This document shows positions 1-6,960 of a stretch of DNA of 64,000 bases, piece by piece. The stretch spans positions 310,001 to 374,000 of the forward strand of contig NZ_JABWGN010000002.1 in the NCBI RefSeq assembly GCF_013363975.1, read 5' to 3'. Source of the DNA: Nonomuraea montanisoli. GTDB lineage: Bacteria; Actinomycetota; Actinomycetes; Streptosporangiales; Streptosporangiaceae. Below the pieces are notes generated by a model. That model made no database searches and was not told the DNA's origin. It saw only the letters and a program-made list of their open reading frames with translations. Numbering within the stretch: the first letter of the stretch is position 1; each line of letters begins with the position of its first letter. Both the position numbers and the translations under genes were made by a program.

Positions 1-743
1 ACACCGGTCAGCGGGTTGAGCAGGCCGATCAGGCCGACCGTCCCCGCGCTCAGGTGCCGCAGCCCCGTGAACCAGGCGGCGAACGCCAGCGCGGTCCCGA
101 CCACTGTGACGAACCCGAACCCGAGCAGCGCCGGCCCGTCCAGCGCCGGCGGCGCGCCCTCGACCGCGACCGCGACGGGGACGAGCACGACGCCGCCGGC
201 GACGAGCTGCCACGCCGTCAGCGAGAACACGTCCACCGACGCGCTCCACTTCTTGGCCAGCACGTAGCCGAACGATGACATCGTCATCGCCAGGACCGAC
301 GCCAGCACCCCCGTCGCGTTCACGGCCGTCGCGCCGCGCAGCAGCAGGAGGCCGACCCCGGCGATGCCGATGACGGCCCCGGCCACGTGCGCGGCGCGCG
401 GCCGCTCGGACAGGGCCGCCCAGGCGAACAGCATCATCACCACGGGCGAGGTCGCCATGATGGTCGAGGCGACGCTCGTCGGGAGCGTCTGGGCCGCCAG
501 GTAGACGAGGGCGAAGAACGCGCCCATGTTCAGCGTGCCGAGCAGCAGCGACCTCCACCACCACGACCCGTGCGGAAGCCGCCTGCGGACGAGGAGGAGC
601 AGCAGCCCGGCGGGCAGCGCCCGGATCGCGGCGCCGTACAGGGGATGGTCGGCGGGGAGGTAGCGGTGGGTGACGAGGTACGTGGCGCCCCACGCGACCG
701 GCGCGATCGCGGTGACCGGGGCCCACCGCAAAGTAGCTTCCAT
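1..743 (-). CDS. EamA/DMT family transporter, truncated by the window edge
   Basis: About 247 codons are visible; the C-terminus runs off the left edge (usual family length is near 290-300). The translation has the regular alternation of hydrophobic helices expected of a 10-TM drug/metabolite transporter, including APVAWGATYLVT in the first helix, TSVASTIMATSPVVM at the end of the first repeat and GLIGLLNPLTG near the visible end of the second. The likely role is export of a small metabolite or drug across the plasma membrane; the substrate cannot be told. The ATG at 741-743 follows a TACATT -10 box (complement of 751-756) by 7 nt, so the mRNA is probably leaderless. The start codon lies inside a palindrome shared with the divergent MarR gene, which probably represses it. 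Confidence 0.85.
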   Translation of the reverse strand, partial: MEATLRWAPVTAIAPVAWGATYLVTHRYLPADHPLYGAAIRALPAGLLLLLVRRRLPHGSWWWRSLLLGTLNMGAFFALVYLAAQTLPTSVASTIMATSPVVMMLFAWAALSERPRAAHVAGAVIGIAGVGLLLLRGATAVNATGVLASVLAMTMSSFGYVLAKKWSASVDVFSLTAWQLVAGGVVLVPVAVAVEGAPPALDGPALLGFGFVTVVGTALAFAAWFTGLRHLSAGTVGLIGLLNPLTG

Positions 744-776
744 GGAAGACAATGTAGCTTCCTTGGAAGCTATTGT
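737..776. promoter_or_regulatory. Divergent leaderless promoters with twin MarR operators
   Basis: Two inverted repeats lie here: CTTCCATGGAAG (737-748, perfect) and TAGCTTCC-TT-GGAAGCTA (755-772, 8-bp arms). They share the half-site CTTCC and their centres are 21 bp apart, two helical turns. A -10 box for the minus gene (TACATT, complement of 751-756) and one for the plus gene (TATTGT, 771-776) both touch the second palindrome. Each -10 lies 6-7 nt from its start codon. The layout predicts that one bound MarR dimer blocks both promoters and a second covers the transporter start codon. Confidence 0.7.
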
Positions 777-782
777 GGAGCC

Positions 783-1367
783 ATGAGTGGATCCAAGACG
801 GGCGACCCGGATCGTCCCGACCACGTGGCGCGGATCCAGCAGGCATGGGCCCGCGAGCGGCCCGACCTGGACGTCTCGCCGCTGGGAGTGATCGGGCGGC
901 TGCACCGGCTGGCCGGCCACCTCACCGACCGGCTCCTGATCGTCTACGGGCGCTACGGGCTGGGGGAGGGGGAGTTCGACGTGCTCGCCACGCTCCGGCG
1001 GGCCGGGCCGCCGTTCGAACGCGCTCCCGGCGAGCTCGCCGCGTACACGATGGTCACCACGGGCGCCATGACCAAGCGGATCGACCGGCTCGAACACGGC
1101 GGCCTGGTCACCCGCCGCCCGAGCGAGCGGGACGGCCGCGCGCGCGTCGTCGCGCTGACCGACGCCGGGCGGAAGCTGATCGACGAGGCGTTCGCCGAGC
1201 ACACGCGCAACGAGCGCCGCCTCCTCGACTGCCTGACGCCCGAGGAGGCGGCCCAGATGGAACGGCTGCTCACCACCTGGCTCGCCTGCTTCGAGTCGCC
1301 GGGGCCGGCTCAGCCGGCGTCGAGACGGAGCTCGAACACGACCCGGTCGGTGGACGGCCCGTCGTAG
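783..1367 (+). CDS. MarR family transcriptional regulator
   Basis: This 194-residue protein has a winged-helix core: the recognition region MVTTGAMTKRIDRLEHGGLV (about residues 96-115) is followed by the wing RRPSERDGRARVVALTDAG. The family consists of dimeric, usually ligand-responsive repressors. Divergence from the EamA exporter and two palindromes in the 40-bp gap indicate autoregulation and control of the exporter, a common drug-sensing arrangement. ATG 783 sits 6 nt after the -10 box TATTGT, with no Shine-Dalgarno sequence. The 3' end overlaps the convergent acetyltransferase gene by 58 nt, and the last residues look like poorly conserved tail. Function is inferred from family and context. 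Confidence 0.88.
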   Translation: MSGSKTGDPDRPDHVARIQQAWARERPDLDVSPLGVIGRLHRLAGHLTDRLLIVYGRYGLGEGEFDVLATLRRAGPPFERAPGELAAYTMVTTGAMTKRIDRLEHGGLVTRRPSERDGRARVVALTDAGRKLIDEAFAEHTRNERRLLDCLTPEEAAQMERLLTTWLACFESPGPAQPASRRSSNTTRSVDGPS

Positions 1368-1777
1368 TCGGGGACGGGGCCCTGCACCGCGAACCCCATC
1401 GCCCGGTGGAAGGCGATGGAGCCGTGGTTGAGCGGCGAGGTGATCGCCCGCACCCGCGTACGGCCGTCCGCCGCCGCGAGGTCGAAGAACCCGCGGTAGA
1501 GCCGGCGCGCCAGCCCGCCGCCGCGCCGGCCCGGATGGACGCCCACGAAGTGGATGTACGCGGCGTCGGGCACGGACGGCGACAGGAAGCCGACGAGGAA
1601 CCCGGCCAGCGCGTCGCCGTCCTCGGCCACCAGGCTCGTGCGGTGGAAGTGGTCGAGGAACAGCCGCGGCAGGCCGCCCTGGATGGGACGCCCCCACCAG
1701 TCGTCCACCACCGGGGCGATCCGGTCGTAGTCACCCGGTTCGGCGGCGCGCAGCCGCACGTCGTCGGTCATGCTCAT
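1310..1777 (-). CDS. GNAT family N-acetyltransferase
   Basis: A 155-residue single-domain GNAT fold. Acetyl-CoA binding motif A is visible as HFVGVHPGRRGGGLARRLYR (R/Q-x-x-G-x-G/A form), followed by motif B NHGSIAFHRAMGF. It would transfer an acyl group from acyl-CoA to an unidentified amine. I chose the ATG at 1777 because AGGGGA lies upstream; an ATG two codons further in is also possible. The gene converges on the MarR gene with a 58-nt overlap. No substrate can be assigned. Confidence 0.8.
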   Translation of the reverse strand: MSMTDDVRLRAAEPGDYDRIAPVVDDWWGRPIQGGLPRLFLDHFHRTSLVAEDGDALAGFLVGFLSPSVPDAAYIHFVGVHPGRRGGGLARRLYRGFFDLAAADGRTRVRAITSPLNHGSIAFHRAMGFAVQGPVPDYDGPSTDRVVFELRLDAG

Positions 1778-1937
1778 CACATCCCGTCCCCTGCGCACAT
1801 TCCGGAGCAGTCCGGGGACATCATCCCGGAGCGTGCGCTCCCCTCCACGGCCGGGCGTCCTGCGCGGGGCCGTGTCCGCTGATCGCGGACGGCGAACGGA
1901 GGGCCGTCCCGGCCCCTCCCCGGGCTACCCTCGGCCC

Positions 1938-2378
1938 ATGAACGATCATCTCTGGGATCCCGGGACGACCGGCGTTCTGCGGCTGCCCTCGGGACGGCTC
2001 GTGCGCGGCCGGGGGCTGAGGCATCCCCTTCCCGAGGGCCCGGCGCCCGCCTTCGGGGTGTACCTGCTGGGCAAGGAGCCGCCGGCGGTGTCGTGGGAGG
2101 CGCGGTGGGTGCGGTGGCCCGACTTCTGGCTGCCCGCGGACCGGGCCGCGGCCGCGGGGGCGCTGAGGGAGGCGTGGGAGCGGGCCGAGGCCGAACGGGT
2201 GGAGGTGGCCTGCGGCGGCGGCGTGGGCCGCACCGGCACGGCCCTGGCCTGCCTGGCCGTCCTGGACGGTGTGCCCGGTGACGAGGCGGTCGCGTACGTG
2301 CGCGCCCACTACAAGGCCCGGGCCGTGGAGACGCCCTGGCAGCGCCGCTACGTCGCCCGCTTCCGGAAAGGCGGGTGA
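1938..2378 (+). CDS. Protein-tyrosine phosphatase family protein
   Basis: A 146-residue protein carrying the phosphatase P-loop VACGGGVGRTGTAL, matching C-x5-R-(T/S), near residues 96-109. Here the residue before the catalytic Cys is Ala, not the His of the classical HC-x5-R motif. The small size and single domain fit actinobacterial dual-specificity-like phosphatases; the substrate is unknown. ATG 1938 lies 6 nt after a TACCCT -10 box (1926-1931) and lacks a Shine-Dalgarno sequence, so the transcript is probably leaderless. The HD-domain gene follows on the same strand about 110 nt downstream with its own promoter. Confidence 0.75.
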   Translation: MNDHLWDPGTTGVLRLPSGRLVRGRGLRHPLPEGPAPAFGVYLLGKEPPAVSWEARWVRWPDFWLPADRAAAAGALREAWERAEAERVEVACGGGVGRTGTALACLAVLDGVPGDEAVAYVRAHYKARAVETPWQRRYVARFRKGG

Positions 2379-2456
2379 GACCCGCCGAGGCCCGGCCGGC
2401 ACGGCGTGTCGCCGAGGACGCGGCCCGCAGGCCGGAGCGTCGTCTACGCTCGGCCC

Positions 2457-2501
2457 ATGGGGACCGAGGTGAGAGGGGACTCCTCGTGGCTGACGACATG
2501 A
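2457..2501 (+). CDS. Possible leaderless 14-codon upstream ORF of the HD gene
   Basis: A TACGCT -10 box (2445-2450) is followed after 6 nt by ATG 2457, the spacing seen at the other leaderless genes of this window. The ORF reads MGTEVRGDSSWLTT and its TGA (2499-2501) overlaps an in-frame ATG of the next gene in an ATGA arrangement. If the transcript starts at the ATG, ribosomes would translate this peptide first and then re-initiate on the HD gene. No conservation data are available, so it may be a chance ORF. Confidence 0.35.
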   Translation: MGTEVRGDSSWLTT

Positions 2502-3061
2502 CGGGGCTGACGGGCCTGCTGTACGAGATGGGGCTGCTCAAGCGCTACAAGCGCACCGGCTGGCTGGTGGCGGGCGTGCGGGATCCGGAGAGCATCGCCG
2601 ACCACTCGTTCCGCACGGCGGTCATCGCGGGGGTGATCGCTGCGCTGGAGGGCGGCGACCCGCAGCGGGCGGCGTTCATGAGCCTGTTCCACGACAGCCA
2701 GGAGACCCGGATCACCGACATCCCGTACGTCGCCAAGCGCTACCTCACGGCGCCCGCCAACGAGGACGTCACCGCCGACCAGACGCGTGACGTGCCCGAG
2801 GCCGTGGCCGCCATGCTGCGCGGCGCGATCGCCGAGTACGAGGAGAAGGTCAGCCTCGAGGCGGTGTGCGCCCGCGACGCGGACAAGCTCGAATGCCTGC
2901 TGCAGGCCGTCGAGTACCGCGAGCAGGGGCACCAGAACGTGCAGCCGTGGATCGACAGCTCGCTGGCGGCGCTCAAGACCGCCACCGCCAAGCGGCTCGC
3001 CGACGAGGCCCTGCGGACGAACACGCTCGACTGGCTGACCCGCGTCCTCGACAGAGGCTGA
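2486..3061 (+). CDS. HD domain phosphohydrolase (HDDC2/YfbR-like)
   Basis: A 191-residue metal-dependent phosphohydrolase. The family signature is clear: KRTGWLVAGVRDPESIADHS near the N-terminus (the His of DHS is a metal ligand), LFHDSQETRITD (the HD pair) in the middle and RDADKLECLLQA later (distal Asp). Relatives of this length are HDDC2/YfbR-type 5'-deoxynucleotidases, so a nucleotide-pool role is likely but unproven. I chose GTG 2486 because GAGAGGGG lies just upstream. ATG 2498 is an alternative that would be coupled to the short upstream ORF. Confidence 0.82.
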   Translation: MADDMTGLTGLLYEMGLLKRYKRTGWLVAGVRDPESIADHSFRTAVIAGVIAALEGGDPQRAAFMSLFHDSQETRITDIPYVAKRYLTAPANEDVTADQTRDVPEAVAAMLRGAIAEYEEKVSLEAVCARDADKLECLLQAVEYREQGHQNVQPWIDSSLAALKTATAKRLADEALRTNTLDWLTRVLDRG

Positions 3062-3097
3062 GACCGGTCATGCCGGCAGGTCCCCTACGCTGGGGAC

Positions 3098-3589
3098 ATG
3101 ATTCGCCGCGCCACCCCTGCCGACGTGCCCGCCATCCTCGGACTGATCCACGACCTCGCCGAGTACGAGAAGGCCGCGCACGAGGTGCGCACGACCGAGG
3201 AGCAGCTGCGCGCCGCGCTCTTCGCCGACGCGCCGGCGGTGTTCGCGCACGTCGCCGAGGAGGAGGGCGACGACGGGGAGCGCGAGGTCGTCGGGTTCGC
3301 GCTGTGGTTCCTGAGCTTCTCGACCTGGCGCGGCACGCACGGCGTCTACCTGGAGGACCTGTACGTGCGGGCGGACCGGAGGGGCGGCGGCCACGGCCGG
3401 GCGCTGCTGGCCGGGCTGGCGCGGATCTGCGTCGAGCGCGGCTACCACCGCCTCGAATGGTCCGTGCTCGACTGGAACGAGCCCGCGATCGGGTTCTACC
3501 GCGCGCTGGGCGCGGTGCCGATGGACGAGTGGACGGTGTTCCGCCTGACGGACGAGCCGCTCCGGGCCCTGGCCGGGCGCGCCTCCTGA
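3098..3589 (+). CDS. GNAT acetyltransferase, diamine/polyamine N-acetyltransferase-like
   Basis: A 163-residue GNAT whose sequence follows the spermidine/spermine N1-acetyltransferase pattern: IRRATPADVPAILGLI at the N-terminus, YLEDLYVRADRRGGGHGRAL (acetyl-CoA motif A) near residues 86-105, then EWSVLDWNEPAIGFYRALGA. Acetylation of a polyamine or small amine is the likely reaction; related bacterial enzymes also act on other substrates. ATG 3098 lies 6 nt after TACGCT (3086-3091), again a leaderless arrangement. A strong hairpin follows the stop codon. Confidence 0.83.
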   Translation: MIRRATPADVPAILGLIHDLAEYEKAAHEVRTTEEQLRAALFADAPAVFAHVAEEEGDDGEREVVGFALWFLSFSTWRGTHGVYLEDLYVRADRRGGGHGRALLAGLARICVERGYHRLEWSVLDWNEPAIGFYRALGAVPMDEWTVFRLTDEPLRALAGRAS

Positions 3590-3626
3590 CCCTCCGGCCA
3601 TCCGCCGCCCGTCCCCTGACGCCCGT

Positions 3627-3658
3627 CGCCGCGGGCTCCGGGAACGGAGCCCGCGGCG
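3627..3658. terminator. Perfect 13-bp stem terminator-like hairpin
   Basis: Positions 3627-3639 pair perfectly with 3646-3658 around a 6-nt loop (GGGAAC). It lies between the 3' ends of convergent genes (acetyltransferase at 3589 and membrane protein at 3729) and can serve both. There is no U-tract, as is usual in GC-rich actinomycetes. Confidence 0.7.
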
Positions 3659-3706
3659 ATCAGGAACGAAGCCCGCGGGGATCAGGAACGGAGCCCGCGG
3701 TGATCA
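3641..3706. repeat. 22-bp tandem repeat, 3 copies, grown from the hairpin arm
   Basis: Three copies of GGAACGGAGCCCGCGG-N-GATCA occupy 3641-3662, 3663-3684 and 3685-3706 with one or two differences. The first copy is the right arm of the hairpin just before it, so the array looks like local duplication of half a terminator. Extra right arms could compete for pairing with the single left arm. Confidence 0.8.
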
Positions 3707-3728
3707 GCGACGTCCGTTCGCGGCGCGG

Positions 3729-4061
3729 CTACCGGCTCGTGGCGGGGTGTGCCATGCCGCTGGACGCGCGGTCGAACACGTCCGTGTCGGCCTCCCGGCC
3801 GCGCTCCATCTCCGGCATGGTGCCGCCCATGCCCATGGTCTCCTGCATGCCGCCCTCCTCCAGGCGCAGCGCGACGCCCAGGGCGAAGAACGTGGGAGCC
3901 CATTCGCCGACGAAGATCCCCCACCGGTCGGCCCGGTCGATGCCGGCGGTCTCGGCCTTGGTGGACAGGGCCCAGGACGCGAACGCGAGCCCGATGGAGG
4001 CCATGCCGGCGGCGTAGGCGTGATGGGAGCGGATTCCCATCTTGTGGAGCATGTTGATCAT
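3729..4061 (-). CDS. Small Met-rich membrane protein of unknown function
   Basis: A 110-residue protein I do not recognise. Two hydrophobic segments are visible, roughly residues 14-32 and 48-65 (IFVGEWAPTFFALGVALRL). The C-terminal tail is methionine-rich (GGMQETMGMGGTMPEM) and probably cytoplasmic or periplasmic. A Shine-Dalgarno AAGGGGGAA precedes ATG 4061, which supports the start. It stands between a CDGSH protein gene and a terminator. Met-rich tails can bind copper, but nothing else here supports that. Confidence 0.65.
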   Translation of the reverse strand: MINMLHKMGIRSHHAYAAGMASIGLAFASWALSTKAETAGIDRADRWGIFVGEWAPTFFALGVALRLEEGGMQETMGMGGTMPEMERGREADTDVFDRASSGMAHPATSR

Positions 4062-4170
4062 GATTCCCCCTTTGCTGTGGTGCTGCTACCCGCCCCGAAT
4101 GTCCGGATAACACGCCGATCATCCGCTTTGCCGGGACTTGTCCGGCACGGGGTCGGGGGCAGGGGGAACG

Positions 4171-4440
4171 TCAGGTGGCGGGGTCCGGGTCGCTGGTCGC
4201 CCGGAAGCCCGCGACCCGGTGCGAGCCGTCGCAGAACGGTTTCGTGGACGACAGCCCGCACCGGCACAGCGCCACCGTCGCCCGGCCGGGATCGATCTCC
4301 CGCCCCTCCTGGGTCACCAGCCGGAAGTTCCCGCGCACGAGGAGCGGCCCGTCCTCGCAAGGGGTCACGGTCACCTCGCCGTCACCGTCGGTAGGCATCC
4401 CGGACACCTGCCCTGGCCGCCCTGGCGAAAACTCACTCAC
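4171..4440 (-). CDS. CDGSH iron-sulfur domain protein
   Basis: An 89-residue protein with one complete CDGSH motif, CRCGLSSTKPFCDGSH (about residues 58-73), matching C-x-C-x2-S-x3-P-x-C-D-G-S-H. Three Cys and one His would ligate a labile 2Fe-2S cluster, as in mitoNEET-type proteins. No membrane anchor is visible, so it should be a soluble cytoplasmic redox or Fe-S carrier protein. GTG 4440 gives this length; an internal ATG at 4398, preceded by AGGGCAGG, would give a 75-residue form starting MPTDGDGE and is equally likely. Confidence 0.85.
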   Translation of the reverse strand: MSEFSPGRPGQVSGMPTDGDGEVTVTPCEDGPLLVRGNFRLVTQEGREIDPGRATVALCRCGLSSTKPFCDGSHRVAGFRATSDPDPAT

Positions 4441-4543
4441 CGTGACGCTTCACTGGTGTCGCGAGACCGTTCAGAGGTCGGATCGTGATCGTCGCGCGAC
4501 CAACCTCCGAGGGTGCCGCCGTAACGTCCAGCGAGTGCCCGAA

Positions 4544-4693
4544 ATGGAGCCGAACGTCACCAACGCCCCAGCCCGCCTGCCGCAGCGTGAAAGTGCCGAT
4601 CGCTGCCTCAGTGTCGACTCGGGACGGCGCTGCGTCCTGCCACCGGGGCACCAGAGCCCGCACGTCTATCCACCGTCGGAGCCGCACCCCTGA
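4544..4693 (+). CDS. Small Cys/His protein with GHxSPH motif, hypothetical
   Basis: A 49-codon ORF beginning MEPNVTNAPARL and containing C-x7-RRCVLPPGHQSPHVY. Short actinobacterial proteins with a C-x2-P-x-GH-x-(G/S)PH motif are familiar and may bind zinc. By hand count, third-position GC is about 80 percent, first near 74 and second near 50, the order expected of coding DNA but below the neighbours. No clear Shine-Dalgarno sequence is seen. The opposite strand also has an ORF here (4433-4735), but its third-position GC is lower. Treat as tentative. Confidence 0.35.
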   Translation: MEPNVTNAPARLPQRESADRCLSVDSGRRCVLPPGHQSPHVYPPSEPHP

Positions 4694-4815
4694 CGGAGCG
4701 GCCCGCGCCGCCTGATCCCCCGGTCCGCGGGGCATGATCCCTGGGAAGCGTAAAGGGCTTGTGCGGACTGGACAAGCAGGCATTCGATCAAAGGCGGCGT
4801 GGGCATCAAGCCGCC

Positions 4816-5346
4816 ATGCACAAGATTTTTCCGCGCAGGTCACTCCTGCTGGCGGCCATCGTCCCTGTCCTGTTCGCCGCGGGCTGCGCGTCGGGCGGCG
4901 GCACGGAGGCCATGGGGGGCGCGGCGTCCCCGGGTGCGCCGACCTCGGACATGAGCTCGATGCCGATGGAGAGCGGCTCTCCGACGGAGACCATGATGGG
5001 CAAGAACACACCGAGGGGAACGGTCCAACGCTACTTCGCCGCCCTCAAGGCCGGCAATGTGGACGACATCGTCAAGCTGTTCGACGCCGCCGACGGGCTG
5101 GCGGCACTCCAGGGCTCGGCCACCGCCGAGGGAGCCGACGCGCTCCGCAAGCTCTACCAGCAGACGGTCACCGGGCCGCAGTCGGGCTCGTACACGATCG
5201 AGCTGTCGGAGCGGCACGGCGACCAGTACGCCTTCGTCCGCTCGAGCAGCGAGCAGGACAGCCAGAGCTACCGGGAGTTCTTCATCCTGGAGAAGTCCGG
5301 CGACGGCTACAAGATCGATCAGTTGATGACCAACCAGGCGGCCTGA
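4816..5346 (+). CDS. Lipoprotein with NTF2/SnoaL-like domain
   Basis: A 176-residue predicted lipoprotein. The signal peptide has a basic start (MHKIFPRR), a hydrophobic core and the lipobox LFAAGC, with Cys at residue 24 as the lipidation site. A Met/Ser-rich linker (SSMPMESGSPTETMMG) follows. The remaining 115 residues (TVQRYFAALKAGNVDDIVKLF to YKIDQLMTNQ) look like an NTF2-type cone fold used as a small-ligand pocket. The binding partner is unknown. ATG 4816 was chosen because it yields a complete signal peptide; no convincing Shine-Dalgarno is present. A strong terminator follows. Confidence 0.72.
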   Translation: MHKIFPRRSLLLAAIVPVLFAAGCASGGGTEAMGGAASPGAPTSDMSSMPMESGSPTETMMGKNTPRGTVQRYFAALKAGNVDDIVKLFDAADGLAALQGSATAEGADALRKLYQQTVTGPQSGSYTIELSERHGDQYAFVRSSSEQDSQSYREFFILEKSGDGYKIDQLMTNQAA

Positions 5347-5360
5347 CCCGCGAGGTTCAC

Positions 5361-5405
5361 CGACGAAGCGGTGGCCGCCCTCAGCCGGCGGCCACCGCTT
5401 CGTCG
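5361..5405. terminator. 19-bp perfect stem terminator
   Basis: Positions 5361-5379 pair perfectly with 5387-5405 around a 7-nt loop. It begins 14 nt after the lipoprotein stop codon and ends before the next gene on the same strand, so it should separate the two transcripts. It has no T-tract. Confidence 0.8.
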
Positions 5406-5458
5406 TGTACCGGTGCGCCTGCCGGGAACCTCGCGGCGCCGCCGGGTGTACCAGCACC

Positions 5459-6205
5459 ATGAAGCCGATCGCGCGAGTTCTGACCTGCCTGCTCGCCCTC
5501 ACCCTGGCAGCCGTGGGGGCGCCCGCCTGGGCCGCCGGGAACTGGGCGGTGACGTACCTGGACCCGCCGCCGGCGCGGTTCGCCGCCGGCACGCCGTACA
5601 CGCTGGGGTACTGGGTGCTCCAGCACGGCAGCCATCCGTTCGCGGGGGACCTCGGGCCGACGGGGCTGCGGCTGACCGGGCGGGGCGGCGAGGTGCTGAT
5701 GTTCCCGGGGACACGGCTGCCGGAGGCCGGGCACTACGCGACGTCCCTGGTCGTGCCCAGGGGGACGTGGCGGGTCGAGGGCATCCAGGGGATGTTCCAG
5801 CCGCACCCGGTCGGCACGCTCACCGTGCCCGGCGGGCTGGCGGTGAACCCGCTGTCGCGGGAGGCGATCCCGTCGAAGGCGGCACCGGGCGAGGACTACT
5901 GGGGGCAGGTCCGGCCACCCGGCTTCCCGGCGGGCGAGGGGACGACGGTCATCCCCTCGTCGAACCCGTCACCGCTGGTGGAACGGCCGGAGGCTCCCGC
6001 GGCGATGCGCGCGCCGGCTTCGCCGGTCTCGGGTGGCGGGGGCGCCTCGGGGGGTGGTTCGTCCGGCTCGGGCGGCGTCCCGGCGTACACGCTGGTGATC
6101 GCCGCGGTGGCGGGCGCGCTGCTCGCGCTGGCGGCGCTGCGCCGCCCGGGCCGCGAGCGGCGCGGCCCCGAGACGGACGGTGACACCGTGACCTTCCCGG
6201 GCTGA
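5459..6205 (+). CDS. Secreted, C-terminally anchored protein, YtkA/FixH-like fold possible
   Basis: A 248-residue protein with a signal peptide (KPIARVLTCLLALTLAAVGAPAWA), a beta-rich extracellular domain of about 110 residues (NWAVTYLDPPPARFAAGTPY to GTLTVPGG), a Gly/Ser/Pro-rich linker and a C-terminal TM helix (YTLVIAAVAGALLALAALR) followed by a short charged tail. The domain's opening and the phrase GMFQPHPVGTLTV resemble YtkA/FixH-type domains, but I am not certain. It would be exposed on the outer face of the membrane. Start ATG 5459 fits the signal peptide; the upstream terminator suggests its own promoter. Confidence 0.6.
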   Translation: MKPIARVLTCLLALTLAAVGAPAWAAGNWAVTYLDPPPARFAAGTPYTLGYWVLQHGSHPFAGDLGPTGLRLTGRGGEVLMFPGTRLPEAGHYATSLVVPRGTWRVEGIQGMFQPHPVGTLTVPGGLAVNPLSREAIPSKAAPGEDYWGQVRPPGFPAGEGTTVIPSSNPSPLVERPEAPAAMRAPASPVSGGGGASGGGSSGSGGVPAYTLVIAAVAGALLALAALRRPGRERRGPETDGDTVTFPG

Positions 6206-6247
6206 CCGCGACCGGACGGCCCGATACGGCCAAGCCGCCCGGGTTGC

Positions 6248-6829
6248 TCAGAGCGGGGGCGCAGGCGGGGGAGACAGGAGCGCGTCCAGCGTGCGGACCA
6301 GCGTCTCTCCCGCCTCCTCGCGCGCCAGCCGCCCCGCCTCGACCTCGCCCGCCGCCGTGTGCAGGATCGCCAGGAACGTGCTGACCAGCCAGGTCAGCGG
6401 CAGGTCGGTGCGGAACGCCCCCTCGTCGCGGCCCCGGGAGATCAGGCGCTCGACCCGGCCCAGCGGCTCGGCGTGGCGCTCGCGCAGCCGCTCGGCGGGC
6501 AGCGCCGCGTCGGCCGCCAGGAACAGGCGGCTGTGCTGGCTCAGCACGTCCCAGGACGAGCGGACCAGCGTGGCCAGCGCCTCACGGGCGGGCGGCGTGT
6601 CGAGGTCGAGCCCGGCCAGCGTCGTGCCGGCCAGTTCGACCGTGTGGCTCACCACGGCCGCGACCAGCGACTCGCGGGAGGGGAAGTGGCCGTAGAGCGT
6701 CACCCGCCCGACGCCGGCCTCCTTGGCGACCTGCATCACGCTCGCGCCCGGGTCGGCGCTCAGCACCCGCCGCCCCGCTTCGAGGATCGCGGCGATGTTG
6801 CGCTCGGCGTCCGCCCGTCTGGCCCCCAT
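6248..6829 (-). CDS. TetR family transcriptional regulator
   Basis: A 193-residue TetR-type protein. The N-terminal HTH is clear: NIAAILEAGRRVLS, VMQVAKEAGVGRVTLYGHFP (recognition helix) and SRESLVAAVV. The C-terminal ligand domain (about residues 75-185) is not diagnostic. ATG 6829 lies 7 nt after a TAGGCT -10 box (complement of 6837-6842), so the message is probably leaderless. No obvious target gene is adjacent; the GntR gene upstream is on the same strand, separated by a 20-bp repeat array. Confidence 0.85.
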   Translation of the reverse strand: MGARRADAERNIAAILEAGRRVLSADPGASVMQVAKEAGVGRVTLYGHFPSRESLVAAVVSHTVELAGTTLAGLDLDTPPAREALATLVRSSWDVLSQHSRLFLAADAALPAERLRERHAEPLGRVERLISRGRDEGAFRTDLPLTWLVSTFLAILHTAAGEVEAGRLAREEAGETLVRTLDALLSPPPAPPL

Positions 6830-6880
6830 ACCGGCGAGCCTAGCGGCGCGCCGCGCCCGCCACGGTCACCGGCGGACGAT

Positions 6881-6960
6881 CACGCTTCACGGGCAAGGGG
6901 CACGCTTCCCGGGCGATGGTCGCGCTTCACAGGCGATGGGGACGTTGCCCGGGCGGGTCA
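6881..6960. repeat. 20-bp degenerate tandem repeat, 4 copies
   Basis: Copies start at 6881, 6901, 6921 and 6941 with consensus CACGCTTCACGGGCGATGGG; the copies are increasingly divergent. The last copy ends on the stop codon of the GntR gene (complement of 6958-6960). It occupies nearly all of the gap between the TetR and GntR genes and contains no ORF. Confidence 0.7.

Noticed and set aside
4433..4735. A 100-codon minus-strand ORF opposite the small Cys/His ORF
   Set aside because: Hand-counted third-position GC (about 74 percent) is lower than that of the plus frame (about 80), and no motif is recognisable.
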